Below, piece by piece: positions 1 to 8,043 of a DNA stretch of 18,342 nt; position 1 is the stretch's first letter, and each line of letters starts with the position of its first letter. Position numbers and translations under genes: made by a program. The stretch spans positions 1 to 18,342 of the forward strand of contig CBFDBT010000036.1 in the NCBI GenBank assembly GCA_965603115.1, in the 5' to 3' direction. The stretch comes from CBFDBT01 sp965603115. Lineage in GTDB: Bacteria; Pseudomonadota; Alphaproteobacteria; Sphingomonadales; Kordiimonadaceae. Below the pieces are notes generated by a model that did not search any database, was not told where the DNA came from, and saw only the letters and a program-made list of their open reading frames with translations.

Positions 1-717
1 ATCAAGCAAGCACAAGCGTTGGGCTTTACGGCAGCTATTGATGAAAACACCACTTTAACATCTGATTTCTACCGTATTGAAGTAGACGATCATATTTATC
101 GTGTTGGTGATATTGCTTATGCAAGTGATCCTGCAGATCCGGATAACCTTGATGCGTCTGTATCTTTCTTCACTAACAGTCTTGATGTAGTGTCTCAGGG
201 TTTTGATGTTGTGTTGACATCCAACTTTGATTGGTCAGGGTCTGCATCAACTGATGTGTCTCTTGCTTATAACTACAACAAGGTGGAAATTGTTGGTCAA
301 AAACTGGTAAACGGTATTAACCCAGTGAGTGACTCAACAGTTGAGGATATTGAAAATAACTATCCTAAACATCGCTTTGTTCTAACAGCACTTACTAACT
401 TCGGTGATAAGTGGAGCTTCATGGCGCGGGCTAACTATTATGGCAAGCACTATGATGAGCGTGGTAGAATCAATGATACTATTGACCCTCCTACAGCACA
501 GCTTGGCGCTACAGTGTATTTCGATGCTGAGTTGACATATAATATTGATGACAACATGTATATAACGGCAGGTGCCTCTAACCTGTTTGATAGTTATATT
601 GATGAAATTGGGTTGCAAAATGCTAATCGCATGAGTGTTGGTCTTCAATACCCACGCCGTAGTGCCGCTAACTATGAAGGTGGTTCTTGGTACTTGCGTA
701 TTGGTACTAAATTCTAA
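1..717 (+). CDS. TonB-dependent receptor, C-terminal fragment (5' end outside window)
   Basis: The frame is open from the first base, so this is the last 238 residues of a longer protein. It reads as the C-terminal strands of an outer-membrane beta-barrel: alternating aromatic and polar stretches, a YNYNKVEI-like strand, the pattern 'YITAGASNLFDSY' typical of the penultimate strands of TonB-dependent receptors, and a terminal strand ending WYLRIGTKF. The final Phe is the BAM recognition residue of outer-membrane barrels. The family imports siderophores, vitamins or oligosaccharides with TonB/ExbBD energy. The plug domain and TonB box are missing here, so the substrate cannot be judged. An internal TTG at base 19 could be miscalled as a start, but the reading frame continues upstream of it. 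A strong terminator follows. Confidence 0.9.
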   Translation: MKQAQALGFTAAIDENTTLTSDFYRIEVDDHIYRVGDIAYASDPADPDNLDASVSFFTNSLDVVSQGFDVVLTSNFDWSGSASTDVSLAYNYNKVEIVGQKLVNGINPVSDSTVEDIENNYPKHRFVLTALTNFGDKWSFMARANYYGKHYDERGRINDTIDPPTAQLGATVYFDAELTYNIDDNMYITAGASNLFDSYIDEIGLQNANRMSVGLQYPRRSAANYEGGSWYLRIGTKF

Positions 718-743
718 AGTAATTTAGGCACTTCAATAATATA

Positions 744-779
744 GGCTGATCGGAGATATCCGGTCAGCCTTTCTTTTTT
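744..779 (+). terminator. Rho-independent terminator after the TonB-dependent receptor
   Basis: A 10-bp stem (744-753 with 760-769, one G-U wobble) with a 6-nt loop is followed by a run of nine T in ten bases. It sits 27 bases after the receptor stop codon. In the opposite direction the stem has a C-A mismatch and a poor U tract, so it is mainly a plus-strand terminator, though it may weakly end the minus-strand operon that finishes at 791. Confidence 0.85.
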
Positions 780-790
780 GTATAATTTGT

Positions 791-1606
791 TTATAGCTTA
801 AAAATGTTTTTAACGTCGTCAACACTAGCCACAGTGCGCTTGGCGATGACCGCAGCCTCCCTACAATGAGTAATCATCTCGGCACTGTTTGCGAGCAATG
901 TGCCTTCTGTCCTATGGATATTGTTTTCAAAGCCTACACGAATGTGACCCCTGTTAACCGCGGCGTGTGTCACGCAGTCGCGTTCATTACTGCCAAACCC
1001 ACACATAGCCCATGGATTGCCGACCTGTTTGGTGATTTCTTTGAGACGCTTGGCATTATGCACAGTGTCTTCGGCTTTTGGGTGCCTCCCTAAGACAAAA
1101 AGTGTGAAGGGGTCATCACACATGAAAATGCCTTGTTTTCTATAGATTTCAAAGCGGATATAATCATCTTCATCATAGAGAATATACTGCGGGAATATAT
1201 GTTCTTTTGACATCCAGGCTATAAACTCTGCTGTGTCGCTAAGGTCATCATCGCTTGGGCATATTTCACGCAAGGCAAGTGATATTGCCTCGGGCTTTAA
1301 GTCTTTAACCATCGTCATTTGCTCATGGCGCGAATAGATTCCAACGGCTTCACTGGTAGCCTGAATGATAAGTTTATCGCCCACACGCTCTCTTATAGCT
1401 TTTATCGAAGCGCGGTAGCGGTCAGGGTCGAGAGAATGTCTATTTTGATCATCGCGAACATGAAGGTGCAAGATACTTGCACCGGCTTCAACAATTTCTT
1501 CAGCACAGTCTGCCATATCATCCGGTGTTATCGGCAGAGCGGGGTGATCAGTCTTTTGGCGACGCGCGCCATTGGGTGCAGACATTATAATGAAGGGATT
1601 AATCAC
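791..1606 (-). CDS. Beta-keto acid cleavage enzyme (BKACE, DUF849 family)
   Basis: This 271-residue protein belongs to the family of 3-keto-5-aminohexanoate cleavage enzyme (Kce). These zinc enzymes transfer the acetyl end of a beta-keto acid: beta-keto acid plus acetyl-CoA gives a CoA thioester plus acetoacetate. The sequence shows the opening APNGARRQKTDHPALPIT, the metal motif HLHVRD (His47, His49), and RVGFEN near the C-terminus. Glu227 there is the third zinc ligand and Arg223, four residues earlier, matches the substrate-carboxylate-binding Arg of Kce. Length is normal for the family. The start is a GTG that overlaps the last 8 bases of the upstream aminotransferase gene, indicating translational coupling. 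The family covers many substrates, so the exact keto acid is unknown. The aminotransferase partner suggests one derived from an amino acid. Confidence 0.88.
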   Translation of the reverse strand: MINPFIIMSAPNGARRQKTDHPALPITPDDMADCAEEIVEAGASILHLHVRDDQNRHSLDPDRYRASIKAIRERVGDKLIIQATSEAVGIYSRHEQMTMVKDLKPEAISLALREICPSDDDLSDTAEFIAWMSKEHIFPQYILYDEDDYIRFEIYRKQGIFMCDDPFTLFVLGRHPKAEDTVHNAKRLKEITKQVGNPWAMCGFGSNERDCVTHAAVNRGHIRVGFENNIHRTEGTLLANSAEMITHCREAAVIAKRTVASVDDVKNIFKL

Positions 1607-2924
1607 CTAGCACCTCACTAAAAACAGTGGTTAATTTAGCAATAAGCTGATCAATATGCTTGCTCTCCAGTATGAAAGGCGGGGCAAGTAATATATGGCT
1701 GCCAAGCTCATCAATTTCTGATCCGCCACCTGGGTAGCAAATGAGGCCATTTTTAATTACAGACTGCATCAGGTTTTTGGTAATATTCTTGTTATCCGGA
1801 AAAGGTTTTTTCGTATCTTTGTCAGCGACAATCTCAAGGGATCTAAAGAGTCCTCGTCCTCTAATATCTCCGACATGTGGATGGTCTTGAAAAGCATCCA
1901 TAAGGGCTTTGTGGAGAGCTTCACCCTGAGTTATAACATTATCTAATAAATTTTGATTATCAATGACGTCTATTACGGCTACACCAGCAGCGCATGCCGC
2001 TGCGTGGCCAGCGTAGGTATGCCCGTGGTCAAAATTATTGCCGCCTTGGGCGATGCCTTGGTAGATTTTTTCGCGCGCGATGGTGGCAGCAAGGGGCTGG
2101 TAACCACCGGCTATGCCCTTGGCGAGAGTAACAATATCGGGCAAAAAGCCATCCTGCTCGTGCGCGTAAAAGGTTCCGGTGCGCCCAGTTCCACACATTA
2201 TTTCATCTGATATGAGTAAAATATTATGTTCATCACAAATTTCACGGATGCGTTTAAAATATCCGGGTGCAGCAGGCATGACTCCAAGGGATGCGCCTAC
2301 AACGGGTTCCGCTATAAAAGCAGCGATAGTATCAGCACCTTCTTGGTGTATCATTGCTTCAAGCCTATTAGCTGTTCTTAGTCCAAATGCCTCAAGGCTT
2401 TCGCCATCTCTTTTGCCTCTATATATATTACAAGCTTCAATGCGCGGCCATTCTTGTAATATATCGCCCATGACGCGGCGGCGGGGCTTGTTCCCGCTTG
2501 CTGACAAAGCGCCGTATGTGTTTCCGTGGTAGCTATGCTCGCGACTTATGATTTTTTGTTTGCCTTTTTGGCCTTGAGCACGCCAATATTGCCATGCAAG
2601 TTTTATTGCAGTTTCATTGGCTTCTGAACCCCCTGATGTGAAGTAGACTTTGGCTCCTGCTTCACCAAATTTTGAAGCAAGTTTATCGGCTAGTTTTTCT
2701 TGCGGTTCGTTAGAAAAAAAGGCTGTGTGAGCAAAGCTCATGGTTTGAATTTGCTCGCACAGTGCTTTCACCACTGTTGGGTGTTGATGACCCAAACAAG
2801 AAACAGCCGCTCCACCACTCATATCCAAATATTCTTTGCCCGCCTCGTCGTAAATATACATCCCGTTAGATTCAACAGCGCGGGGGTAAATTTTAGTGGA
2901 ATTACGATAAAATACGGAGCTCAT
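1599..2924 (-). CDS. Class III PLP-dependent aminotransferase
   Basis: This 441-residue protein is a fold-type I, class III aminotransferase of the omega-amino acid/acetylornithine/4-aminobutyrate group. Visible landmarks are the phosphate-binding SGGSEANE (97-104), HSYHG (130-134), EPVVG (206-210), SDEIMCG (239-245) with the PLP-ring Asp240, and LAKGIAGGYQPL with the Schiff-base Lys269. It would move the amino group of an amino acid or amine to a keto acid such as 2-oxoglutarate or pyruvate in the cytoplasm. It is the first gene of a two-gene operon and overlaps the BKACE gene by 8 bases, so the two probably act in sequence. A ribosome site (GAAAAGG at 2934-2940) lies about 9 bases before the ATG. 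It resembles GabT-like enzymes in general, but the BKACE partner makes plain GABA transamination less likely. Substrate not determined. Confidence 0.88.
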   Translation of the reverse strand: MSSVFYRNSTKIYPRAVESNGMYIYDEAGKEYLDMSGGAAVSCLGHQHPTVVKALCEQIQTMSFAHTAFFSNEPQEKLADKLASKFGEAGAKVYFTSGGSEANETAIKLAWQYWRAQGQKGKQKIISREHSYHGNTYGALSASGNKPRRRVMGDILQEWPRIEACNIYRGKRDGESLEAFGLRTANRLEAMIHQEGADTIAAFIAEPVVGASLGVMPAAPGYFKRIREICDEHNILLISDEIMCGTGRTGTFYAHEQDGFLPDIVTLAKGIAGGYQPLAATIAREKIYQGIAQGGNNFDHGHTYAGHAAACAAGVAVIDVIDNQNLLDNVITQGEALHKALMDAFQDHPHVGDIRGRGLFRSLEIVADKDTKKPFPDNKNITKNLMQSVIKNGLICYPGGGSEIDELGSHILLAPPFILESKHIDQLIAKLTTVFSEVLGD

Positions 2925-2948
2925 TTTAAGGGGCCTTTTCGATACTAC

Positions 2949-2988
2949 AGTATAATAAAATCATAGTAATTTTAAGACTTACTATGAT
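2949..2988 (-). promoter_or_regulatory. Promoter and operator-like inverted repeat for the aminotransferase-BKACE operon
   Basis: A perfect 10-bp inverted repeat, ATCATAGTAA (2960-2969) and TTACTATGAT (2979-2988) with a 9-bp spacer, lies just upstream of a minus-strand TATACT (2954-2949), which matches the -10 consensus at five of six bases. No good -35 is visible. The repeat covers the place where the -35 and spacer would be, the position expected for a repressor or activator site. Its half-sites are about two helical turns apart, which fits a dimeric transcription factor. No regulator gene lies next to it. Confidence 0.55.
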
Positions 2989-3131
2989 CCCATCTTTCTA
3001 TAAGAGTCAAAAAGTTTTGATGAATTACTTTATATTTTAAGGCGCTTACGGTGCTAATCTAAAATGTACGGAGAGAGAAGCCGAAATTAAGTTGTTCATA
3101 ACGTAATTTATAAAGTTTATTTTTCGAGTAT

Positions 3132-3160
3132 CTGAAACAAAACTGTAACAAATTTGTCAT
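3132..3160 (+). promoter_or_regulatory. Pho box upstream of pstS (three 11-bp-spaced repeats)
   Basis: The consensus PhoB site is two CTGTCAT-like 7-mers at 11-bp spacing. Here CTGTAAC (3143-3149), AAAT, TTGTCAT (3154-3160) gives a good box. One more period upstream is CTGAAAC (3132-3138), making three repeat units in phase. The box is 77 bases before the pstS ATG. A weak -10 candidate, TGTAAG (3171-3176), lies 10 bases downstream of the box, the spacing expected when PhoB replaces a -35. It predicts phosphate-starvation induction of the pst-phoU-phoB operon. Confidence 0.8.
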
Positions 3161-3164
3161 AGGT

Positions 3165-3180
3165 TCGCCTTGTAAGGCGA
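3165..3180. repeat. 7-bp perfect inverted repeat between Pho box and pstS
   Basis: TCGCCTT (3165-3171) and AAGGCGA (3174-3180) are perfect inverted copies separated by 2 bases. The site begins 5 bases after the Pho box and overlaps the proposed -10, so it could be a second regulator's operator or a 5'-end hairpin. There is no T tract, so it is not a normal terminator. Confidence 0.5.
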
Positions 3181-3237
3181 CTAGATATCTGCTCATCGAG
3201 GCAAATAATTGCCAGAAACAGATATAGGAAATGACAA

Positions 3238-4281
3238 ATGATTTTTAAGGTTAAGAATTCCCATCTCACACTTGTTGTTGCATCTGCGGCAGCTTTGTTC
3301 ACGACTACGCCATCTGTTATTGCTGATGATCAGATCCGCATAGTTGGCTCGTCAACGGTTTATCCTTTTTCAACAGTTGTTGCTGAACGCTTTGGACGTA
3401 CAACAGATTTTAAAACACCTATCGTTGAAAGCACGGGTACTGGTGGCGGTTTTAAACTTTTTTGTGCAGGTGTTGGATCAGCTACAGCTGATGTGTCTAA
3501 TGCTTCACGAGCCATCAAAGACTCTGAAGTTAAAATGTGTGCAGACAACGGTGTAAAGAATGTTATCGAGGTTAAAGTTGGCTATGATGGTATTACACTT
3601 GCCAACGCTCTAGGCGCAATTCAATTTGATCTGTCTACCCGCGATATTTTTCTGGCTTTAGCGAAAAAAGTACCGAATAAAGCCGGCGAGATGATTGAAA
3701 ATCCATATGTTAACTGGTCAGATGTTAACTCTACCTTGCCTAACACTAAAATTGAAGTGCTTGGTCCGCCACCAACATCCGGCACACGCGATGCTTTTGT
3801 TGAGCTAGCAATGGAAGGTGGTTGTAAAACCTTCAGTGATATTAAAGCACTTAAAAAGACAAATAAGAATGCTTACAAAACAATTTGTCATACTATGCGT
3901 GAAGATGGTGTTTTCATCGAAGCTGGCGAAAATGACAATCTGATTGTTCAAAAACTTGTTGCTAATGAAAATGCTTTGGGAATATTCGGCTTTAGTTTTC
4001 TTGATCAAAATTCAGACAAGGTGAAAGCTGCTAAAGTGAATGGTACTGCCATCAGCTTTGAAACGATTTCCGATGGTAGCTACCCGATTTCTCGTCCTCT
4101 CTTCTTTTATGTTAAAGGCGAACATGTGAAGTCTGTTCCAGCTCTTAAGCCATTTGTCGAAGCTTTTATTAGCGCAGAAGCAATGGGCGAAGATGGATAC
4201 CTTACAGACCGTGGACTAATCCCTATGGGACAAGTTGAGAGTGATAGCTATAAAAAAGCTATTAAAGCCGCGCTTAAGTAA
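3238..4281 (+). CDS. pstS: Phosphate ABC transporter, periplasmic phosphate-binding protein PstS
   Basis: PstS captures inorganic phosphate in the periplasm and delivers it to the PstCAB permease. The 347-residue protein starts with a Sec signal peptide (basic MIFKVK, hydrophobic core about 9-24, likely cleavage after Ala29, VIA-DD). Phosphate-binding loops of the family are present: GSSTVYPF (37-44), STGTGGG (65-71) and SGTRDAF (181-187). The mature protein has four cysteines (76, 101 and two in the 193-220 region), which could form disulfides in the periplasm. The start is supported by TAGGAA eight bases upstream; an ATG at 3231 is out of frame. First gene of the operon, directly behind a Pho box. 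Confidence 0.97.
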   Translation: MIFKVKNSHLTLVVASAAALFTTTPSVIADDQIRIVGSSTVYPFSTVVAERFGRTTDFKTPIVESTGTGGGFKLFCAGVGSATADVSNASRAIKDSEVKMCADNGVKNVIEVKVGYDGITLANALGAIQFDLSTRDIFLALAKKVPNKAGEMIENPYVNWSDVNSTLPNTKIEVLGPPPTSGTRDAFVELAMEGGCKTFSDIKALKKTNKNAYKTICHTMREDGVFIEAGENDNLIVQKLVANENALGIFGFSFLDQNSDKVKAAKVNGTAISFETISDGSYPISRPLFFYVKGEHVKSVPALKPFVEAFISAEAMGEDGYLTDRGLIPMGQVESDSYKKAIKAALK

Positions 4282-4298
4282 GCAAAGGATATTTTACT

Positions 4299-5252
4299 AT
4301 GGCCGTAGCCACTAACACAAATGGTTTTTCAGCCAGTAAAAAAAGATATGGGGAAAAAGCTACAAAGCTAGCGCTTGTGGCTTCTTCCACCGTTGCGGTT
4401 CTGGTAACCGTTGGTATTGTGTTTTCTCTGCTTATAGAATCCATTCGGTTTTTTGCCGAAGTTAATTTCTTTGACTTTTTATTCGGATTAAATTGGAATC
4501 CACAAACAGCAATGCGTAGTGATCAAGTGGCTGCTGCGGGTGCTTTTGGCGCTGTGCCATTGCTCGCGGGTACAATACTTATCAGCCTGATAGCTCTTTT
4601 CGTGGCTGCTCCGCTTGGTGTTTATTCTGCAGTGTATTTGGCAGAATATGCAGGAGAAAAACGCCGCGCGGTGATAAAGCCAATTCTTGAAGTCTTGGCA
4701 GGTATTCCAACAGTTGTTTATGGATTTTTTGCAGCCATCGTTATAGCGCCTGCGCTGAGAGGCTTTGGTGAAGTCATTGGCCTCGACATCGCGTCAGAGT
4801 CTGCTCTGGCAGCTGGGCTTGTAATGGGTGTGATGATCATACCCCTTGTTTCTTCTATTTCTGATGATGTTATCACTGCCGTGCCAAGCGCACTCAGAGA
4901 GGGTTCTCTGGGGTTAGGCGCTACCAAATCGGAAACCATTCGAAGAGTGGTTTTGCCAGCAGCTCTACCCGGTATAGCAGGCGGGATAATGCTTGCAGCA
5001 TCGCGCGCTGTGGGAGAAACCATGATTGTGGTTATGGCCGCTGGACTTGCCGCAAACCTTACTTTTAATCCACTCGAAGCCGTAACCACAGTGACTGTTC
5101 AAATTGTAATGTTACTGACAGGTGATCAGGAATTTGATAGCGCGAAAACACTATCAGCCTTCGCCTTGGGGTTAGCGTTATTTGTTATTACATTGGTATT
5201 TAATGTTATCGGAAACTGGATAGTGAATAGATATAGAGAAGCTTATGACTGA
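4299..5252 (+). CDS. pstC: Phosphate ABC transporter permease PstC
   Basis: PstC is one of the two inner-membrane permease subunits of the high-affinity phosphate transporter. The 317 residues have about six hydrophobic segments, the first at 25-46, and the cytoplasmic EAA loop that docks on PstB: REGSLGLGATKSETIRRVVLP followed by ALPGIAGG (about 200-228). Its length is like the E. coli protein, without the extra N-terminal domain seen in some alphaproteobacterial PstC. It lies 17 bases after pstS with an AAAGGA ribosome site, and its last 8 bases overlap the pstA start. Confidence 0.96.
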   Translation: MAVATNTNGFSASKKRYGEKATKLALVASSTVAVLVTVGIVFSLLIESIRFFAEVNFFDFLFGLNWNPQTAMRSDQVAAAGAFGAVPLLAGTILISLIALFVAAPLGVYSAVYLAEYAGEKRRAVIKPILEVLAGIPTVVYGFFAAIVIAPALRGFGEVIGLDIASESALAAGLVMGVMIIPLVSSISDDVITAVPSALREGSLGLGATKSETIRRVVLPAALPGIAGGIMLAASRAVGETMIVVMAAGLAANLTFNPLEAVTTVTVQIVMLLTGDQEFDSAKTLSAFALGLALFVITLVFNVIGNWIVNRYREAYD

Positions 5253-6489
5253 TACATCTCATCCCCTGTCTCGCGCAAATTTGCCTGGCTTAGATGCCAG
5301 ATATAAAGCCGAAAAACGCTTTAAGTATATTGGTTTTGTTGCCGTTGCATTCAGCCTTGCTTTTCTTTTATTTTTAATCGGTGCCATCTTCATTAAAGGA
5401 AGTGGTGCTTTCGTTAAAACCGACGTGCAAATTGAAATAACACAGGAACTTATAGCTGATTATGGCGGCAACAGCTTCACCCTGTTGCGTAAGACTATGT
5501 TGCACAATTTGCCGGATGCAAAGGGACGCTCAGGTCGCAAAGCTGCCTACCAAATGATAGCTGAAGGGGCCGAGTATGATCTTGAGCAAGCACTGGCTAC
5601 TCTAGAGACTTCATCCGATGCCTTTTATATTTGGTTGCCGGCTTCTGACACGGTTGATATGGCTAGGAAAGCTGATCTGGCAGAAGATGGATTTGGCATG
5701 TTGAATTCTACCCAGAAACAATGGATATTAAATTGGGCTGATAACAACAGATTACGCACAAGCTTTAACTGGAGTTTTTTTACAAATGGCGATAGTCGCG
5801 ATCCAGAGCGCGCTGGCATTGGCGGTGCTTTCTTAGGGTCTGTAATGGCTTTACTCGTTTGTTTGTTGCTGTCCTTTATCATTGGAGTTTTGGCTGCTAT
5901 TTATCTGGAAGAATTTGCACCTAAAAACAAGATAACGGCTTTTCTAGAGGTCAACATTAATAATTTGGCGACTGTGCCATCAATTATATTTGGTCTATTG
6001 GGCCTTGCAGTTTTTCTAAATTTATTCGGACTTGAGCGCTCATCAGCGCTCGTAGGAGGAATGGTTCTCTCCCTTATGACGCTGCCGACAATCATTATTA
6101 CATCACGGGTGTCTCTTCAGGCTGTACCTCCATCTATCAGAGAGGCAGCCCTTGGTCTTGGTGCATCTCATGTGCAAGCAATATTTCACCATGTTTTACC
6201 GTTAGCTTTACCGGGAATGTTGACGGGAACTATACTCGGTATGGCCCGCGCGCTTGGTGAGACAGCGCCTTTATTGATGATTGGTATGGTGGCTTTTATT
6301 GTTGATCCGCCTTCAGGATTTTCAGACCCGGCTACAGCTTTGCCCGTGCAGGTATATTTGTGGGCAGATAGCCCCGAGCGAGCCTTTGCGGAAAAAACAG
6401 CAGGAGCTATTATCGTGCTGTTGGTGTTTCTCTTGTTTATGAATTTGACGGCTATTATTTTGCGTAAAAAATTAGAAAAGAAATGGTAA
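5245..6489 (+). CDS. pstA: Phosphate ABC transporter permease PstA with long N-terminal periplasmic domain
   Basis: PstA is the second permease subunit. At 414 residues it is over 100 residues longer than E. coli PstA. After a first membrane segment (about 28-50) comes a hydrophilic region of about 130 residues (52-185), corresponding to the DUF3333-type extension known from alphaproteobacterial PstA and predicted to be periplasmic. The permease core follows, with membrane segments at about 193-220, 240-262, 267-287, 322-352 and 385-407, and the EAA loop EAALGLGASHVQAIFHHVLP (300-319). The gene overlaps pstC by 8 bases and pstB by 7, so the three are translationally coupled. Confidence 0.95.
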   Translation: MTDTSHPLSRANLPGLDARYKAEKRFKYIGFVAVAFSLAFLLFLIGAIFIKGSGAFVKTDVQIEITQELIADYGGNSFTLLRKTMLHNLPDAKGRSGRKAAYQMIAEGAEYDLEQALATLETSSDAFYIWLPASDTVDMARKADLAEDGFGMLNSTQKQWILNWADNNRLRTSFNWSFFTNGDSRDPERAGIGGAFLGSVMALLVCLLLSFIIGVLAAIYLEEFAPKNKITAFLEVNINNLATVPSIIFGLLGLAVFLNLFGLERSSALVGGMVLSLMTLPTIIITSRVSLQAVPPSIREAALGLGASHVQAIFHHVLPLALPGMLTGTILGMARALGETAPLLMIGMVAFIVDPPSGFSDPATALPVQVYLWADSPERAFAEKTAGAIIVLLVFLLFMNLTAIILRKKLEKKW

Positions 6490-7295
6490 ATCCTGTGAGT
6501 GAAGTAAAAAATATAGAAGTGAAAGAAGAGACGGTTTTCGCTGAAAAAATTCTCGCGAAAGATGTTTGTGTTTCTTATGGAGACAATAGAGTTCTTCATA
6601 GCGTTAATCTGGAAATACTCAGCAATCGTGTGACGGCACTTATTGGCCCGTCCGGTTGTGGAAAAACCACTTTTCTGCGGTGTTTAAATCGAATGAATGA
6701 CCTCATCCCTACCTGTAATGTAGAAGGTTCTATTACGATGGATGGCTATGACATTTATAATAAGAAGGTAGATGTTGAAGTGTTGCGTCGTCGTGTGGGC
6801 ATGGTCTTTCAAAAACCGAACCCTTTTCCTAAATCCATATTTGAAAATGTTGCTTATGGAGCTCGTATTCACGGTCTTGCCGATAATAAAGCCGACCTTG
6901 ATATGGTTGTTGAAAAAAGCTTGCGTAGAGCTGGGCTTTGGGATGAGGTTAAGGGCCGCCTAGAATCAGCTGGAACGAGTTTGTCAGGTGGTCAGCAGCA
7001 GCGCTTGTGTATAGCACGCGCGATCGCCATAGAACCTGAGATAATCTTAATGGATGAGCCTTGTTCAGCGTTAGACCCTATAGCTACAGCGCGCATTGAA
7101 GAATTAATCCATGAGCTTAAAGAGCGCTATACTATTGTTATTGTGACGCACTCTATGCAGCAAGCCGCGCGCGTATCTGACTATACTGCATTTTTCCACC
7201 TTGGTGATTTGGTTGAGCAGGGGGAAACTGCTACTATATTTACGAACCCCAAAGATGAGCGAACAGAAGCCTACATCACAGGCCGCATCGGATAG
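6483..7295 (+). CDS. pstB: Phosphate ABC transporter ATP-binding protein PstB
   Basis: PstB is the cytoplasmic ATPase that powers PstCA. The 270-residue sequence shows Walker A GPSGCGKT (55-62), the PstB-typical FLRCLNRMNDLIP just after it, the Q-loop VFQKPNPFPKSI (108-119), the ABC signature LSGGQ (167-171), Walker B IILMDEP (187-193) with catalytic Glu192, and the switch His223 in VTHSM. The N-terminal 20 or so residues before the ABC core are acidic and variable, which is common. The ATG overlaps the end of pstA (ATGGTAA). Confidence 0.97.
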   Translation: MVNPVSEVKNIEVKEETVFAEKILAKDVCVSYGDNRVLHSVNLEILSNRVTALIGPSGCGKTTFLRCLNRMNDLIPTCNVEGSITMDGYDIYNKKVDVEVLRRRVGMVFQKPNPFPKSIFENVAYGARIHGLADNKADLDMVVEKSLRRAGLWDEVKGRLESAGTSLSGGQQQRLCIARAIAIEPEIILMDEPCSALDPIATARIEELIHELKERYTIVIVTHSMQQAARVSDYTAFFHLGDLVEQGETATIFTNPKDERTEAYITGRIG

Positions 7296-7317
7296 TATCT
7301 GAAAAGGAAATAAGAAA

Positions 7318-8025
7318 ATGACTCAACAACATATCGTAAAAGCCTATGACGAAGAATTGGCTACACTCGATCAACTGATTGTTGATATGGCTGGACAAGT
7401 TAAAGTGCTTTTGACGGACTCTGTTACCAGCCTTGTCAAAAATGATGATCTGCTTGCTAAATCTGTTATCAAGGCAGATAAAGAAATTGATGCAATGCAG
7501 GTAAGCATAGACGAGCAAGCTACAATGTTACTAGCGCTGAGGCAGCCAATGGCAGCGGATTTGCGGATGATAATCGCTTCGCTTAGGGTTTCTAATGACC
7601 TAGAGCGTATGGGCGACCATGCGAAAAATATCTCTAAACGCACTCTTACTCTTTCTAAAGTAACTTTGATGGAGGCTACAGCGCGCTCAGTGCAGCGCAT
7701 GAGCAAGCTGGCGGGTGATATGATTGATGATGTTCTACGGTCATGGACTGAAAGAGATGTTAAGCTTGCATTAAAAGTCATTGAGAGTGATGAAGAAGTA
7801 GACTTGTTACATACGTCTCTATTTCGAGAAATTCTGACCTATATGATGGAAGACCCAAGAAATATTACCGCTTGCACCCATTTAATGTTCATTGCAAAAA
7901 ATATTGAGCGTATCGGAGATCACGCTACAAATATTGCAGAGCAACTTTATTTCGTTGTGGAAGGCAAGCCATTTGATGAAGGACACATTAGCATTGATGA
8001 GGCTATCTCACAGGTTGCTGAGTAA
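7318..8025 (+). CDS. phoU: Phosphate signalling regulator PhoU
   Basis: PhoU links the Pst transporter to the PhoR-PhoB two-component system and keeps the Pho regulon off when phosphate is plentiful. The 235 residues show the two-fold repeat of three-helix bundles. The two signature metal-binding motifs are NDLERMGDHAKNI (about 93-105) and KNIERIGDHATNI (about 194-206). Length is standard. A good ribosome site (AAGGAAA) precedes the ATG, and the gene lies 22 bases after pstB. Confidence 0.97.
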   Translation: MTQQHIVKAYDEELATLDQLIVDMAGQVKVLLTDSVTSLVKNDDLLAKSVIKADKEIDAMQVSIDEQATMLLALRQPMAADLRMIIASLRVSNDLERMGDHAKNISKRTLTLSKVTLMEATARSVQRMSKLAGDMIDDVLRSWTERDVKLALKVIESDEEVDLLHTSLFREILTYMMEDPRNITACTHLMFIAKNIERIGDHATNIAEQLYFVVEGKPFDEGHISIDEAISQVAE

Positions 8026-8043
8026 GAAAGAGAAAATTTTGCT

